64,000 nt of DNA from Marsupella aquatica (taxonomy: Eukaryota > Marchantiophyta): assembly GCA_973895155.1 (NCBI GenBank), contig OZ316894.1, forward strand, positions 16,430,001 to 16,494,000. The letters run 5' to 3'. Every line of letters begins with the position of its first letter. The stretch's first letter is position 1. Positions 1 to 11,394 of this stretch are shown one piece after another. The notes below the pieces were generated by a model. The model made no database searches, had not been told where the DNA came from, and saw nothing but the letters and a program-made list of their open reading frames with translations. The position numbers were made by a program, and so were the translations under genes.

Positions 1-1896
1 AGACAGAGAGAAAGCGAGAGCGAGAGACCAGGCTGGGTGCTTTGGCTCTAATTCTGTTGTGTGCTCGTGTTCGTGTTCGGGTTCTTATTATTTGCGGGGC
101 GGGGCGATTTGGCGAGTGGACGACATGTGAAGCGCGAGCCGCCTTCGTTGCTTCTCTTTCTTTGTATCCGAGAGATCGAACGGGTAAGGATGGATTCCGG
201 TGCTATGGGGCGTTTGGTGGACTAGTGAAAGTGAGAGAGTGATTTATATAGTACGTGCGAGGAGAGGTGAGGAGAGAAGAGGCGATGAGAGGAGAGAGGA
301 GAGAAAAGGATGGGATAGGATGGGGAGGAGAGGAGAGGAGACCCCCGGCGGCTGTATGTTCATGTGCGATGAAGGGGGATAGTAGAGAGGCGTCGCTCTC
401 ATGCGAAGGTAGGGAGGAAGCTTTCGAGGGGGTGATTGCATGGAACGAGCGGTCCTACGCAGAGACCGGTTTGCAGTTGTTGATTGCGTGAGGGGCCGGA
501 TGGAATGTGTGAAAGCTTCGTCTTGAGAACTGTGGTGGTTTACTTTATTTGCCCCTTTGTACCCGAGGTGCAGTTTGACAGGGAGTCTATTTGTCCGAGG
601 TGTTTTAGATTTCGCATTTCTTCCTCGTCGCTATATGATATTCTCGATAAACCGTTGGCAATCTTTACCCTTTGCGTTGCCTTGTCTTTGATCCCCCGGG
701 ATTGAGATGAATTCGATGCGTGAAACACAAGTTGATTAGAGATCTGTCCCGCGGGGTGGCGATTTTTGCAATTCCCCCTGGCTTCCGTCTCTCTCGCAGT
801 GTCATCGAGCCGATCAGTGTCTGCTGCCTGAAGGCTTCGTTTGTAGCCTCTGTACATCTGCAAAAATTTCGACTCCTTTTTGACCCAGGCTCGGTCCTTT
901 CCCTCAACGAAGGCCTGCTTCTCGGTGACTTCTTTCGCTGATTTTTGTCATCGCCTCCCGGGTTCTTTGTCCGTGCACTTAACGTGGTGCACATCCTGAT
1001 TCTAGGACTACCTTGCTCGTAAGAGTCTGGCTTCTGTAGGTATTTCACCGAGGGAAGAAGTGAATGGTTTCGAAAATATCCTCTTTTTCTCCTTTTTTGG
1101 TGATATTTTAGGCATTGTGTGGCAATTCCACCTCCCTAGCTTTGCTTTTACGTCTGGCTCAACTTCGCGTAGTCGCAGACGAAATTTGGTGATCTCGCAC
1201 TCTTGAACCGATTCCCTTCTAACCCGGGGTCTATTTCGTAATGCCTGGAAGTTGTCGTTGTTTCCTCGGATGATCGCTGGTCTTATCTTTAGATGAGCAG
1301 TTTGTTAATACGCTCTGATGGGTAAGGACACTTAGTGCTGCGAGGGTAGCTTCATGATGGTAGGTGGTCGTATGAATAGGTCGGCAGTTGATCGTAGTAC
1401 GCGTCGAAATTGTTTTGTTTGGGACCCGAGTGCCATTCTTCGTTCTTATGCCTTTGTGGTCAATGCTATTTTATCCTCTGATTGTGTTTGCTGACGTTCA
1501 ATTTGTGCTGTGCAGTAACGTGGCCGCCAAGAGTAGAGGGCAATCACTAGTCGTCTGTGCATCGGTAGGAGCACCTTGCTATGGCAGGAGAAGTTTATTG
1601 CCCGGCTGACAATATTTTGAAGGATTTCCGTAATAAGAGTTCATGGAGGCTTTCGTCTGACGGTCGACCGGAGCCGAGGCCTCACGGTCTTAGTTCCGCA
1701 TACCGTACACCCATTTAGGTAGATAAGGACGAGTTTCGACAGAGTCCGGGGAGTCGAATATGTAGCGTTCCTGCTGGAAGGAGGACATGGCAACGCTTTT
1801 CAATTGATACAGAAGAGCGGATCTGGTTTGGGCGTGTTCGTGGGAGGGGAGGATAGGGTGAGGCGGGAAGGTAAGGGTAAGGGTGAGGGCGCTGTG
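1..1896 (+). other. Upstream / 5' leader region of the 976-aa gene
   Basis: No protein family is recognisable here. About 244-345 is strongly purine-rich (GGAGA/GAGAGG runs), as in many plant 5' leaders. Several stretches look like intron ends, for example a T-rich tract ending in GTGCAG near 1515, so part of this is probably transcribed leader with one or more introns. The short open frames lack family similarity and are best read as chance or upstream ORFs. The transcription start cannot be placed from sequence. Confidence 0.4.
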
Positions 1897-4800
1897 ATGG
1901 AGTACATCGAAATGTCAGCCGCAGCGGTTTCAAAGGGAATGTTTGAAAAGCTTATATCTAGTGACGGTTCAAGGATTCCGTTCAATACAAATGGGGCTGC
2001 CCCGACCGGATTCCGGCCCATGCCTGTACCGCTTTTCTCGCATGGAAAGCCCCTGTCATCCATGGGGATGGTTCCTGCTGCGCCATCAGGTACACCTTTT
2101 AGCCATATGGACACTACCACCAAGCAGCGGTCGTTATATCAGGACGGCGCAAATAGAGTCCAAAAAAGCGCGGACGTAATGACTGGTTTGTAAGATGCAG
2201 TTCTCTAATGTTGTTGACAACTTAGAGAATCCGAAACTTAGATTGCGAACATTTGAAGTAAAGTCAGCTACCGCCGCACTTGTCCGTTCAGCTTTCGATG
2301 TTGATACGATTTGCTTCGTCTGAGGAGGAATCCAATGAAAGTGGGGAACTCCGGTCCACACGCTATAGTACCCATACTGGTGGTGTGGGTAGCAAGTCAG
2401 GGGATCGCCATCCTTATGCGGGCAATCATCGCTTTATGTGGCTCTCTTTGGACTGTTTAAGGGCCACTGGCAATGTAGTTTTCGCGTATTGTAGCACAGC
2501 CGTCATGAGGACAATCCACATGTTGCCGGTCTCCCTGTCTGCCTTCATGCAACTTAATTCTGTAGGGTTATAGGGATCCTGTCTTCGATTCCTATTGAGG
2601 CCTTGACTTCAGAGAGGGGCAATCTGAAGAAATTGTGCTGCGTTGCGTTGTCTGGAGTGCATTTGGTCTACCTGTTGAATCGTAGAAGACCCGATCGCCT
2701 ATGCACTCCTGTGATGCAAGCTGATTGTCACATCTGTCGTCAACTTTCTTCCTCAAAGCTTTTTCTAGTGTTGGCTCTTACGTTCTAGTTGTAGGATACT
2801 GATTGGTTATTCGCGCAAAATTGTAATAGCACGCTAGACTGGATAGCCTAGTAATGAAACTTCGTTTGTGTTTTGAACAGGCTCTGGCTCGGACCTGGCA
2901 AGAAGAGGGGGAACGCCCTCATTTGTCACCTCAGGAATGTCAGTGAATGGATCGCATATTGCACTAGGTAATGGAGCCAATGGAAGCTTTGGGACGATTT
3001 ATCTTCAAGTACCGGGTGAATCAGGATCTTCGCAGCAGGGAGATGAGATGGCGGAGAAAGGGAAGAGGAACAAAGGCGAAGGAGGTAGAGGTAATAGAGG
3101 CAGTGGAACATTCAGTAGGAAGAGAACAAGGGCAGTTCAAGCTGATTCCCTACCAACATCAGAAGCTATGCCAGATGGGAGTTTGAGTGGCGGAGCTGCA
3201 GCTTCAGCTGGGAGAGCTGTTACTGTCAATGGTACCCGTCAACTCCAAAACCCGAACCCAGGTTTGTTCTCATGTCAAACTTTTGTGAGTCTATTTATTT
3301 TGTCGAACATTGCGACTGCAGACTCGAACATCAGTAGACCTGTGGTTCGGCACTTGAATATCTTAACAGCTAGGATTGGAGTGACCGTCGAAGGATTGTT
3401 GTCGGGGCTACTACTTGGAGATGAAATCGCTTAGGTGTGTACCAACCGTTTGTTCTGTTGAAAATTCAGAAAAAGGAGATAAATCCATAAGTCGAAGACA
3501 CAGTGGAAATTCTGCCAGACGTGACAAGAAGCAAACTCAGACGGTGGCCACTTCTGTGAACGATAGCTATCCCCCCAAATTGGTTGAGGCGAATGGGTTC
3601 CCGAATGGAGTGACGAATAATGAGAGCACTGGTATACTTGGTAAGTTGTATTACCCTTAAGTTATCTTGTTTGTAGAAAGTCGTTCACTCAAGTAATCCC
3701 TCAGGTAGTTGAAGACAGTAAGCAGGGGAATTTTTGCTAAAATTAGTCAGTTACCTGTGTGAGGGCTTTGCCAATGACCTCAGTCATATAATCCGCTTGT
3801 CCGTTGATGCTGTTGCGCAATTCAGATATCTATGGCTTGAGGACACGATCAACGGATGTATCGCGTTTTATGGTGGACATTCCTTTGAATGATCTGCTTT
3901 CGGGGAACTTTGAGGTGCCAACGTTTTACTTAAAAGATAATCATGAAGCGAAGGTGGAGCAAGAAGAGAGCTTTGAGCAGCAGATGGAGCGCGTCCTGGA
4001 TTTACTTCCGAAACGCCCAGCGGCAGGAGATTCTCATTCATTGAAGATGCGAGGCGTTTCTGATAATTTGAGTGGCAAGGGTCCGAAGGCCACGAAAATG
4101 ATGTTGGATCTCGAGCATCCACTCCATCCTGAAGAGGAGGTGGTTGTTGCGAAGATGGGGAAGACTGATAAAGAAATGCACAGTGACTCGACTTTAGAGG
4201 TTCGACTGCTTTTCACTATCCCAAGCCAATGACATTTTTCTGTACCAAATGCCCGGAAGACAGATGATACTTTTGCTTCCTCTTTGTTGTCAGATATTAT
4301 ATGGCAACTTCTTCGTTTCTGACACTTGGTAACTTTTGGTGCAGGCAAGTGCTGATAGAGACGGTTCTACCGGTGTTCCAGTGGATGGCTCATCCTCCAC
4401 ACCAGTTCCGTCGCGATTTTCCTTAGACAATCTCCCGGTCCATTCAGTCGAAGTTTTCCTGAGTAGACTGAACCTCATGCAGGGTGATCCTCTGCCATCT
4501 TTAATTGCCCAGGCGGGAGCTGATGGTGATATGAGTGCGGCAGCAGACATACGTGTTGGCAGTGACATAGTTGACTTATGTCACAGAAATGGGAGTGTGC
4601 CTCCACTCCCATTCTCTTATCCACATGGTGGGCCAGTGAAAGCTGATAATGGCAGGTACAATCCACGGATCTGGGTCCGAGGTCCAGCAGAGATCAATGG
4701 TCGGAAGGGAGGAAATGGACTGAACGGGAAAGAAGGGTCTGACGGGCCAGGAGAGGATGGGTCAAATTCACCAAATTCAAGGCATGGGAGAATTGATAGT

Positions 4801-6564
4801 AAATATAAGGTACAGTCGCCGGATGCAATGCAGAGAAGCACTTCGAGAGCCTCCTCTATGTCCCCTGGGAAATTGGATACCGCCAGGGTGCCAAGCGTAG
4901 CTGATCCCAGTAGCTCTGTCAAGGAAGAGCCGCGCCAAGTGGAGAATGCTGTTGGCTCTAGTTCGGGCCCAAATCCAATGGAAATCGATTCGAGCAGAGT
5001 GGACAGTGGTTCTGGCATTGGAGGTGGAGCAGATGCAACAGATGCACAGGGTGTCCCTGATGACGATCGGGCAAGAAGTGGAGGGGAGGCTGTGAGGCCC
5101 TTAGAAACCCCTGCCACTTTACCAAGACCGCAAGAACTGGATGCATCCTCTGATCGGCAGGGGAAGCCAGTGGCCGGTACATTGCCAGAGGTGAAGTTGG
5201 AGAAGGGTGAGCTAAAAGCAATGGTGAAGGATCCAGCCGAAGTGGATAGTGGAGAGGCTAATTTGGTACCTATTGTACCGTCGGGCCTACCTGTTGTAGA
5301 CTTGAAACTGAATGTTAGAAGTCCATCTTCTCTTCAAATTGACTCATCATCGAGTTTAACAGGTGAAATCTTTAGCTCTATTGTATTTTCCCTTGAAAAT
5401 CTAGTTCCTTCCCGCCCATCTTGCGAGCACTGTTATGTAATATCTGATCTGATGTGAAAAAACTGGTCGATGAAACTCATGAGAGGTATCCTGATGCTTA
5501 CAACGAAACAACTCTATGCAACAGTTACCGCTGGGAACTGAGGTTTCGGAATGTTTCCGTAGCTATCGAGCCACGGGAGAGACTTTGTTTTGCACCTTTT
5601 CCTTCTTTTTTTCATCGTTTCCTTGTTAGCAGCTGTATCAATCAGTTTCTTTCCCCTTGTGCTAGTTATTTGTATTCTCGAAGTGTTACTTCCGGTGATT
5701 TGGTGGCATGTGTGCAAACGACTGTGCGGTTGCGGAGCTTTCAGAAGCTAAATTGCAGTTTTGTTTTCAGGAACAGCTCATCCAAGTTCACCTAATGCTC
5801 AGGCAGCAGCTCGGCTTCTCTGCAGTATCGCGAATTCTACGCTTGCCGACCAAGATAAGAATGAAGGAGAGAGGAGACGTAGAGTTTTCCAACCTTACCC
5901 CGGCGCTCCAGTCCAAAAGACAGTGAAGAGTATCAGGGTTAGTAACTCAGGAGCTGTACAGGGAGATGGAGGAAGAGAAGGGAAAAGAAGTTTGGATGGA
6001 GGATCTGTACCTCCAAGTAAGACCCTTGTAAGTGAGAGAAGGAAAAGTCTGAGTCAAGTGAACGATGCCTCTGAAAAGCCATTATACTCATCTCCTCGAA
6101 ATTCAACTGGTGGTGGAATACCTACTGGGTCACGAGGGGGTATCCATACAGGCTCTCGCTCGCATACCTTGTCTATCAAGTTAGACAAGGTTACAGCTAG
6201 AGAGTCAACCGGTAGTAAGGAGCTGGTTGGGAGGGGTACACCTTCTCTTCCTCCTCTTTCCCATGGAAGCCCTCCGTTGAAGAATGGACACAAAGGTGTG
6301 AAAGGCAATAATTATGTGCATTCCGTCAATTCTAAAGGCGGTGTGACCGCAGCAAATCTTCTTAAAGTTCCTGGTGCTTCTACAACACAAAGAGTAGGAA
6401 ACGGAGGGACTTCTTCAAGAAGCAGTCGAACTGGTCATAGTGGTAATGCCCCAGCTTCACATAGTCTAGCCCCAGTACCTTTCAAATCATCACGACAGAG
6501 CATCCCAGAAAGCCGGCAAAAGACGAAGTCGGAATTGCCTGGGAGGGGTGGTAAACCCAATTGA
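1897..6564 (+). CDS. Unrecognised 976-aa Ser/Gly-rich, probably nuclear protein (6 exons)
   Basis: Exons 1897-2089, 2881-3261, 3470-3640, 3826-4199, 4345-5362 and 5771-6564 join in one frame (2,931 nt) with GT-AG junctions and matching phases throughout. I do not recognise the family. Exon 2 encodes a basic Lys/Arg/Gly stretch (KRNKGEGGRGNRG, then RKRTRAV) that could be a nuclear localisation signal. Exon 4 has the only clearly non-repetitive segment, with IYGLRTRSTDVSRF, PLNDLLSGNF, then FEQQMERVLDLLPKRP, which looks like a small folded or LxxLL-type motif region. Exons 5 and 6 are long, low-complexity, rich in Ser, Gly and Pro, and likely disordered. The C terminus contains VFQPYPGAPVQK followed by Ser/Arg-rich sequence. 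The chosen start is the first ATG in the exon 1 frame, since upstream in-frame sequence uses only a TTG. Function unknown. The splice consistency makes a real gene likely. Confidence 0.7.
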
Positions 6565-8273
6565 GAATAGTTAACATTGTAAATTTATGAACAAAGTTGG
6601 GGGTGAGTCTTAGGCAGATTGTCAATCGAGGTCGTCATTTAATTTTTCAAACCCGTACTCTACTGTTCCAGAGGCTTTCTGTGTCTTTGGTAGGGTATGG
6701 GCAGCCTCTCTGGTGCCCGAAGATGTGCCACAGGTCATTCCTGTATTGTGTGTAGTTTGATAAGACTCCATTGCATAGTAAGCTTCATTGGGGATGACAG
6801 GGCGGCGCCACAATCAAATGGTGTCGTTACAAATCGCACCTCTTTGTTTGTCCTATGCAATTGCAATCACCGGCATTGAATCTCTCTCGCTGGTGTAATT
6901 TTTCTGCCCACGCTTTTTCCTGATTCTGGTTAGTGTCCTTGAATATCTATCAGTTCCTCATGGCTTTAACAAGGTGTTGCTGGATGGTGTTGACGACGTT
7001 GGTGGATGTTTTGCATCCAACTGTTTCCCGGTTCTGTTCTGGCTGACAGTGAATTGAACCTTTACGTGAGGTAGTGCTATGATCAGCTGCAGTTGTTATG
7101 TCTGCAAATGCAAGCATGCCCTTTCGCAGTAAATTAGCTGCTGGAAAAGCAATGGCCCGAAAAGCTCACCGCCTTCACCGTATTGATTTTCTGTGTTGAG
7201 AGATGGGAATGGGTAGTCGTGTCCGTCTTTCAACTTGCTCAACGTCCAAGCACCAGTTGGACGCGCGGGTTCTGGCTAGATGAAAATGTCTCTCCTGCGC
7301 GGATTCGAAGTTGGAGGAACGTTGGCCATGTTATCGCAAGCAAGAATGGGACTTTCTTTCTGTGCTATCACTGAGAAAACAGTTATTCTCGCGCATTCAC
7401 CAAATTACTTCGACAAAATTTGCTCGGGGATCAGACTTACCTTTTAGTGCGACGGTATTTGCATTGGGTGACATCTCGATCGAAGAGGTGCTAGTTTATA
7501 TCATATTTGTGGAAGTAGTGAATCCTGGTTTGGGCAAGAACAGGAACAGGGACGGCGTAGGCAGTAAGCCAGTAAGAGAACAAGTACCGATTCCTCTTCC
7601 TCCTTCCATTTCTGAGGAGCCCAGTCTCTGCTCACCCCCATTTGTGATGACTACGATGAAGTACACGATGTTGCTCTTGATTGTTTCGCTTGATATTTGT
7701 CCTCTGTAAATTCATACTCAACAGGCTCTATGAATCTTTCACATCATTCAAAGCATGCCTGTGGTTGTTTTCGCTTCATATTTGGCCTCTGCAAATTCTC
7801 ACTGGAAAGGCTCTATGAATTATTCTCAGCTTCAAAGTATGAGTTCCTTAGTGCGAGTGCTACACTGGTTCTATCCACAGCAGCGGTCACGGTGCTTTAG
7901 ATTCCAGAAGTGGCGAAGAGAAGGGATTGATTATACGAAATGTCAGGGTGGTTTAAATTCCAAGAGCAGCGAATTCAAGATATATGATTATACGAAACGG
8001 CTTTTGAGGAGCTTGTCAATCCGTTTCCTACCGGTATTTGTGTCGATCGTAGCGCATGTTTCCACTCAATGACTTCTTATCGGATATACAGCGAAGGTTC
8101 TAAAAAATTCCCATTTATTTTCCCTGTGTGTTCGCCCCATGGCAATCCTAAAAAAGCTACTTTTACTCACATATAGTACCTTTCATTTTACTCATGCTCA
8201 CTTTTGAGTGTCTACCAAAGTTTCCTTTTGTAGTTTGAGCAGGACTTGTGCCACTCTGAGAATCCTCCACGTA
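6565..8273. other. 3' flank, no recognised feature
   Basis: This begins as the 3' untranslated region of the 976-aa gene. I see no ORF with family similarity and no convincing exon chain on either strand. The open frames near 7183-8072 have no recognisable domain. Confidence 0.4.
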
Positions 8274-8482
8274 GCAAAAAGCTTGTAGGGTCACAATATG
8301 ATCATTAGGTCTGTGTATGGTAAGATCTGGGTCGTTCATTTTGGTGAATGAGCTCTAGAACTTTCCGCAAAAAGTTTGTAGGGTCACAACATGATCATTA
8401 GGTCTGTGTATGGTAAGATCTGGGCCGTTCATTTTGGTGAATGAGCACTAGAACTTTCAGTAAAAAGTTTGTAGGGTCATGA
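8274..8482. repeat. 93-bp tandem repeat, about 2.2 copies
   Basis: The motif beginning GCAAAAAGCTTGTAGGGTCA recurs at 8274, 8367 and, truncated, at 8460, an exact 93-bp spacing. Units 1 and 2 differ at only a few bases, so the duplication is recent. The segment includes TGATCATTAGGTCTGTGTAT and a GAATGAGC-CTAGAAC stretch. No coding potential. Confidence 0.85.
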
Positions 8483-10074
8483 ATAATTACTAAAACGTTT
8501 TAAACACCTCTTGTATCATTTGCAAGTCACTTCACCTGGTAGCAGATATGTAGACAGGAAACTTTTGTTTTTTACTCATGTCACTTTTGTTTTTTACTTA
8601 TTTAGTATTGTACAAATGCTGAAATTTTTGGGAGTCCACAGTTGCTTGGCCCACCCACTTCCCTATGTCAAATATGGCGGTACATTGGAACCAATTTCAA
8701 ACTTCTAATGCCTAGAGAAAGCTGCATGCAACTATACTTACGTAGAACTTTTGAATGAACTGAGTCAAATCAATAATGGTGGGATCTTAGAACTGGGTCC
8801 TACATCCCAAGGCAAGGTAGTCAAGAATAATCTGACCCTTTTGGCGCATTTACAAAGAAAAGATGGGACCAGGACATACAAAATACAGACTCTGAGGGAT
8901 AATAATCAATAGTGGCGGTATCTAAGTCCTATATCCTGACGTAAGGTAGTCAAGAATACATGGGGCCAGGACAATACAAAATATATTCTCTCAGGTATGG
9001 TAAAGGACTTAACGCAAAAGGAGAAGGATGGAGAGAGGTAGAAAGGAAGATTCCTCCCATCTCCTGGTGGTGACGGAAGAGCTATTTGGTCAAGGACCTA
9101 GTTTAATTTTTTTCTCCTGCAGGCAGAGGTGAGAGCATGAGCATAGTAGCAAAACAGAGTAAGTCCATTAAAGACATATTTGCATGTTATTTTACTTATA
9201 AAGGGGCTAGAGTTGGGGCCTAGGTTTCTAGAGTGAAGACTCTACAGTGTAATTCCATGGCTCATCATGTGGATGAAAAAACTCACATGATTATGATGTA
9301 TCTCAAATGATATTCATGCATATCTTTTGTCATGATTTTTATTTATATTAAAAAATGAGTTCTGTGGCCCCACCATAACATATGTGCATAGAAAAGATCA
9401 TGGTATGTTATGTATGAATATTAAAATGATAACACCTATGAAAAAATGTGAATAAGAAATATATTTTGGGGATATTTTTATTGTCCTCCCCACTATTAGC
9501 TTAATTGCACCGAAAATGTATCGGGCCTCAAGTGATTCACCGAAGTGATGAAACCTTGAAAGCATCCACGTGTCGGTAGCGGAGGGTAGTCGGGGCTAGT
9601 GTAACTAATTGAACATGTGAGTTTATTAGTAATTTGCAAGTAAGTTTCATACAAATATTACATTCATCTCCACTTAGTTTAGAAAATTTCCCACAAATCA
9701 CACGGTTTCTCATACAAGTCAAACCTCTACTACATTGTTTTGGTTTGGTTTAAATGAGAGAAATAAATAAATTTACTGAAAAGAGTATCAACAATGTCCA
9801 ACGAGAGACAAAAGGGAAAAGGTCCCAACAAAACCAAATCAACAATAATTTTATAATAAGCACTTTACATGGGCTAACTTGACTCATATTGCAGCGTCAC
9901 CTTCACTTCTAGAAACAGTTAAAAAATAATGCCTGATTTGACTCATCATGTCTCCTGTACTTTTTGGTTTGATCACTTTCACGAGTTCCAAACTAGAGGG
10001 ACCTCTCCAGAATGCACACCTTCTTAAGTACAAATCCCTGGATGATTGCAAGACCTTCTGATCTTGCTTTTCCA
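8483..10074. other. Intergenic, nothing recognised
   Basis: AT-rich intergenic DNA with no family-like ORF, tRNA or clear repeat array. Short open frames occur by chance on both strands. Confidence 0.4.
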
Positions 10075-10860
10075 GGCTATTTTGTACTCTTTGTAAGTGC
10101 AAAAAGAGGCCTGGACAAACCGCAAGTATATAAGTGCAAAACCTCTATGAGGATTTATGTACACATCTGGTTAAGCACACGATTCCTTCCCCTTACACTT
10201 ATCAATAGTGCAAGTATTTCAACATACTGTAAACGGATCACATTGTGAATTTAGGATGGAAATCACGGAAGTGTCAACTGACAGAGGGGGCATTGTGTGT
10301 ACACTCTTATAGATAAACTCTAACTCCAAGTGTTTGCACTGATGACCTACTCTAGTGAAACCCGCACTAAGTGCACACCAGAGGCTTCTTTCTGGAAGTG
10401 TGCACTTAGAGATAATTCACCTGTCTTTACACTCATATCAATAAATGCAAATTCCAAGTGTTTGCACTTATAGCATGAGTGCAAATCCTATCCTCATCGA
10501 GTGCACACTGGAGGCTTCTTGGTGGGGGTGTGCACTTATTGAGGAATGCAAATTCCAAGTGTTTGCACTAATGACGTAATCCACACCCTCACTAAGTACA
10601 CACTGGAGGCTTCTTTGCAAAGAGTGTGTACTCAGAGAGAGAGAGAGATGCAAAAATTCCAAGTGTTTGCACTTATGATGCAGTCCAAACTCCTCATTTA
10701 GTGCACACTGGAGGCTTCTTTGGAGACTTTGCATGAGTGTGCACCTAGAGAGATAAATGCAAAATTGCAAGTGTTTGCACTGATGACGACGTAGTGCAAA
10801 CCCTCAGGAAGTGCACACCAGAGGGTTCGTCCCAGGAGTGTGCACTTAGAGAGAGGTCGC
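10075..10860. repeat. Hairpin-forming tandem repeat array (TGCACTT family)
   Basis: Five units share the core TCCAAGTGTTTGCACT (one as TGCAAGTGTTTGCACT), at about 10326, 10453, 10552, 10659 and 10767 (spacing about 99-127 bp). Downstream of the core each unit has an inverted pair AGTGCACAC...GTGTGCACT around a conserved GGAGGCTTCTT-like loop. In the third unit both arms are changed together (AGTACACACT with AGTGTGTACT), so pairing is kept. A further sub-hairpin is formed by GCAAA...TTTGC around the core. A diffuse leader at 10075-10145 carries ATAAGTGCAAAACCTC, also seen at 49,113. The array ends about 0.53 kb before the PP2A B'' start codon. Confidence 0.85.
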
Positions 10861-11394
10861 TTGACAGTAGTGGCACAGTGTGCAAGACTGCAAGTGAGCA
10901 CTTTAGTAGGGTTTGGGTGAAGTTGTTGAGTGATGCCACGAACACAAAGCAAAAACCAAACAAAGGCACGGAGCGTCGAGAGAAAGCAGCACTTCGGATT
11001 GTTCGACAGGCCCCCATCAGACGAATCCCGCGAGCTGCTGAGTGAGGTGGATGTGGCCCAGTCTACGGCATAATCGGATTTACAGGTGCAGGGCGATGGC
11101 GCATCAGAGACGGACAGGTTTGTATCTCGAACAACAGGACTTCGGCAGTACATGCAGGGTAATTGTTTCGGACAGGGTGCCGGTCGGTTTCTAGATTTTC
11201 ATCGACTTTCATGACAGGAGGAGCGTCGGAAAGGCGAAGAGGCAGCACATCGAGTTCTGAGGACGAGCAGAAAGGTGTCCGCCGTTGGTAGTGTGTACTT
11301 GTCCGCGGAGCCCGACCGAAGGAAATCTTGCTTGCTTGATTGCGCTCGGTTGGAGTGGAGTGGTTTCTAGTGGAGGGGAAGGGGGCCAAGGAGT
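10861..11394 (+). promoter_or_regulatory. Upstream region / 5' leader of the PP2A B'' gene
   Basis: This is the interval between the repeat array and the start codon. It contains no recognisable ORF or clear TATA element, and becomes G/A-rich just before the ATG (GGAGGGGAAGGGGGCC), as expected for a 5' leader. Promoter function is inferred from position only. Confidence 0.35.

Noticed and set aside
4617-5117. Minus-strand 166-codon frame inside the 976-aa gene
   Set aside because: Antisense shadow of the Ser/Gly/Pro-rich exon 5; no splice or family support.
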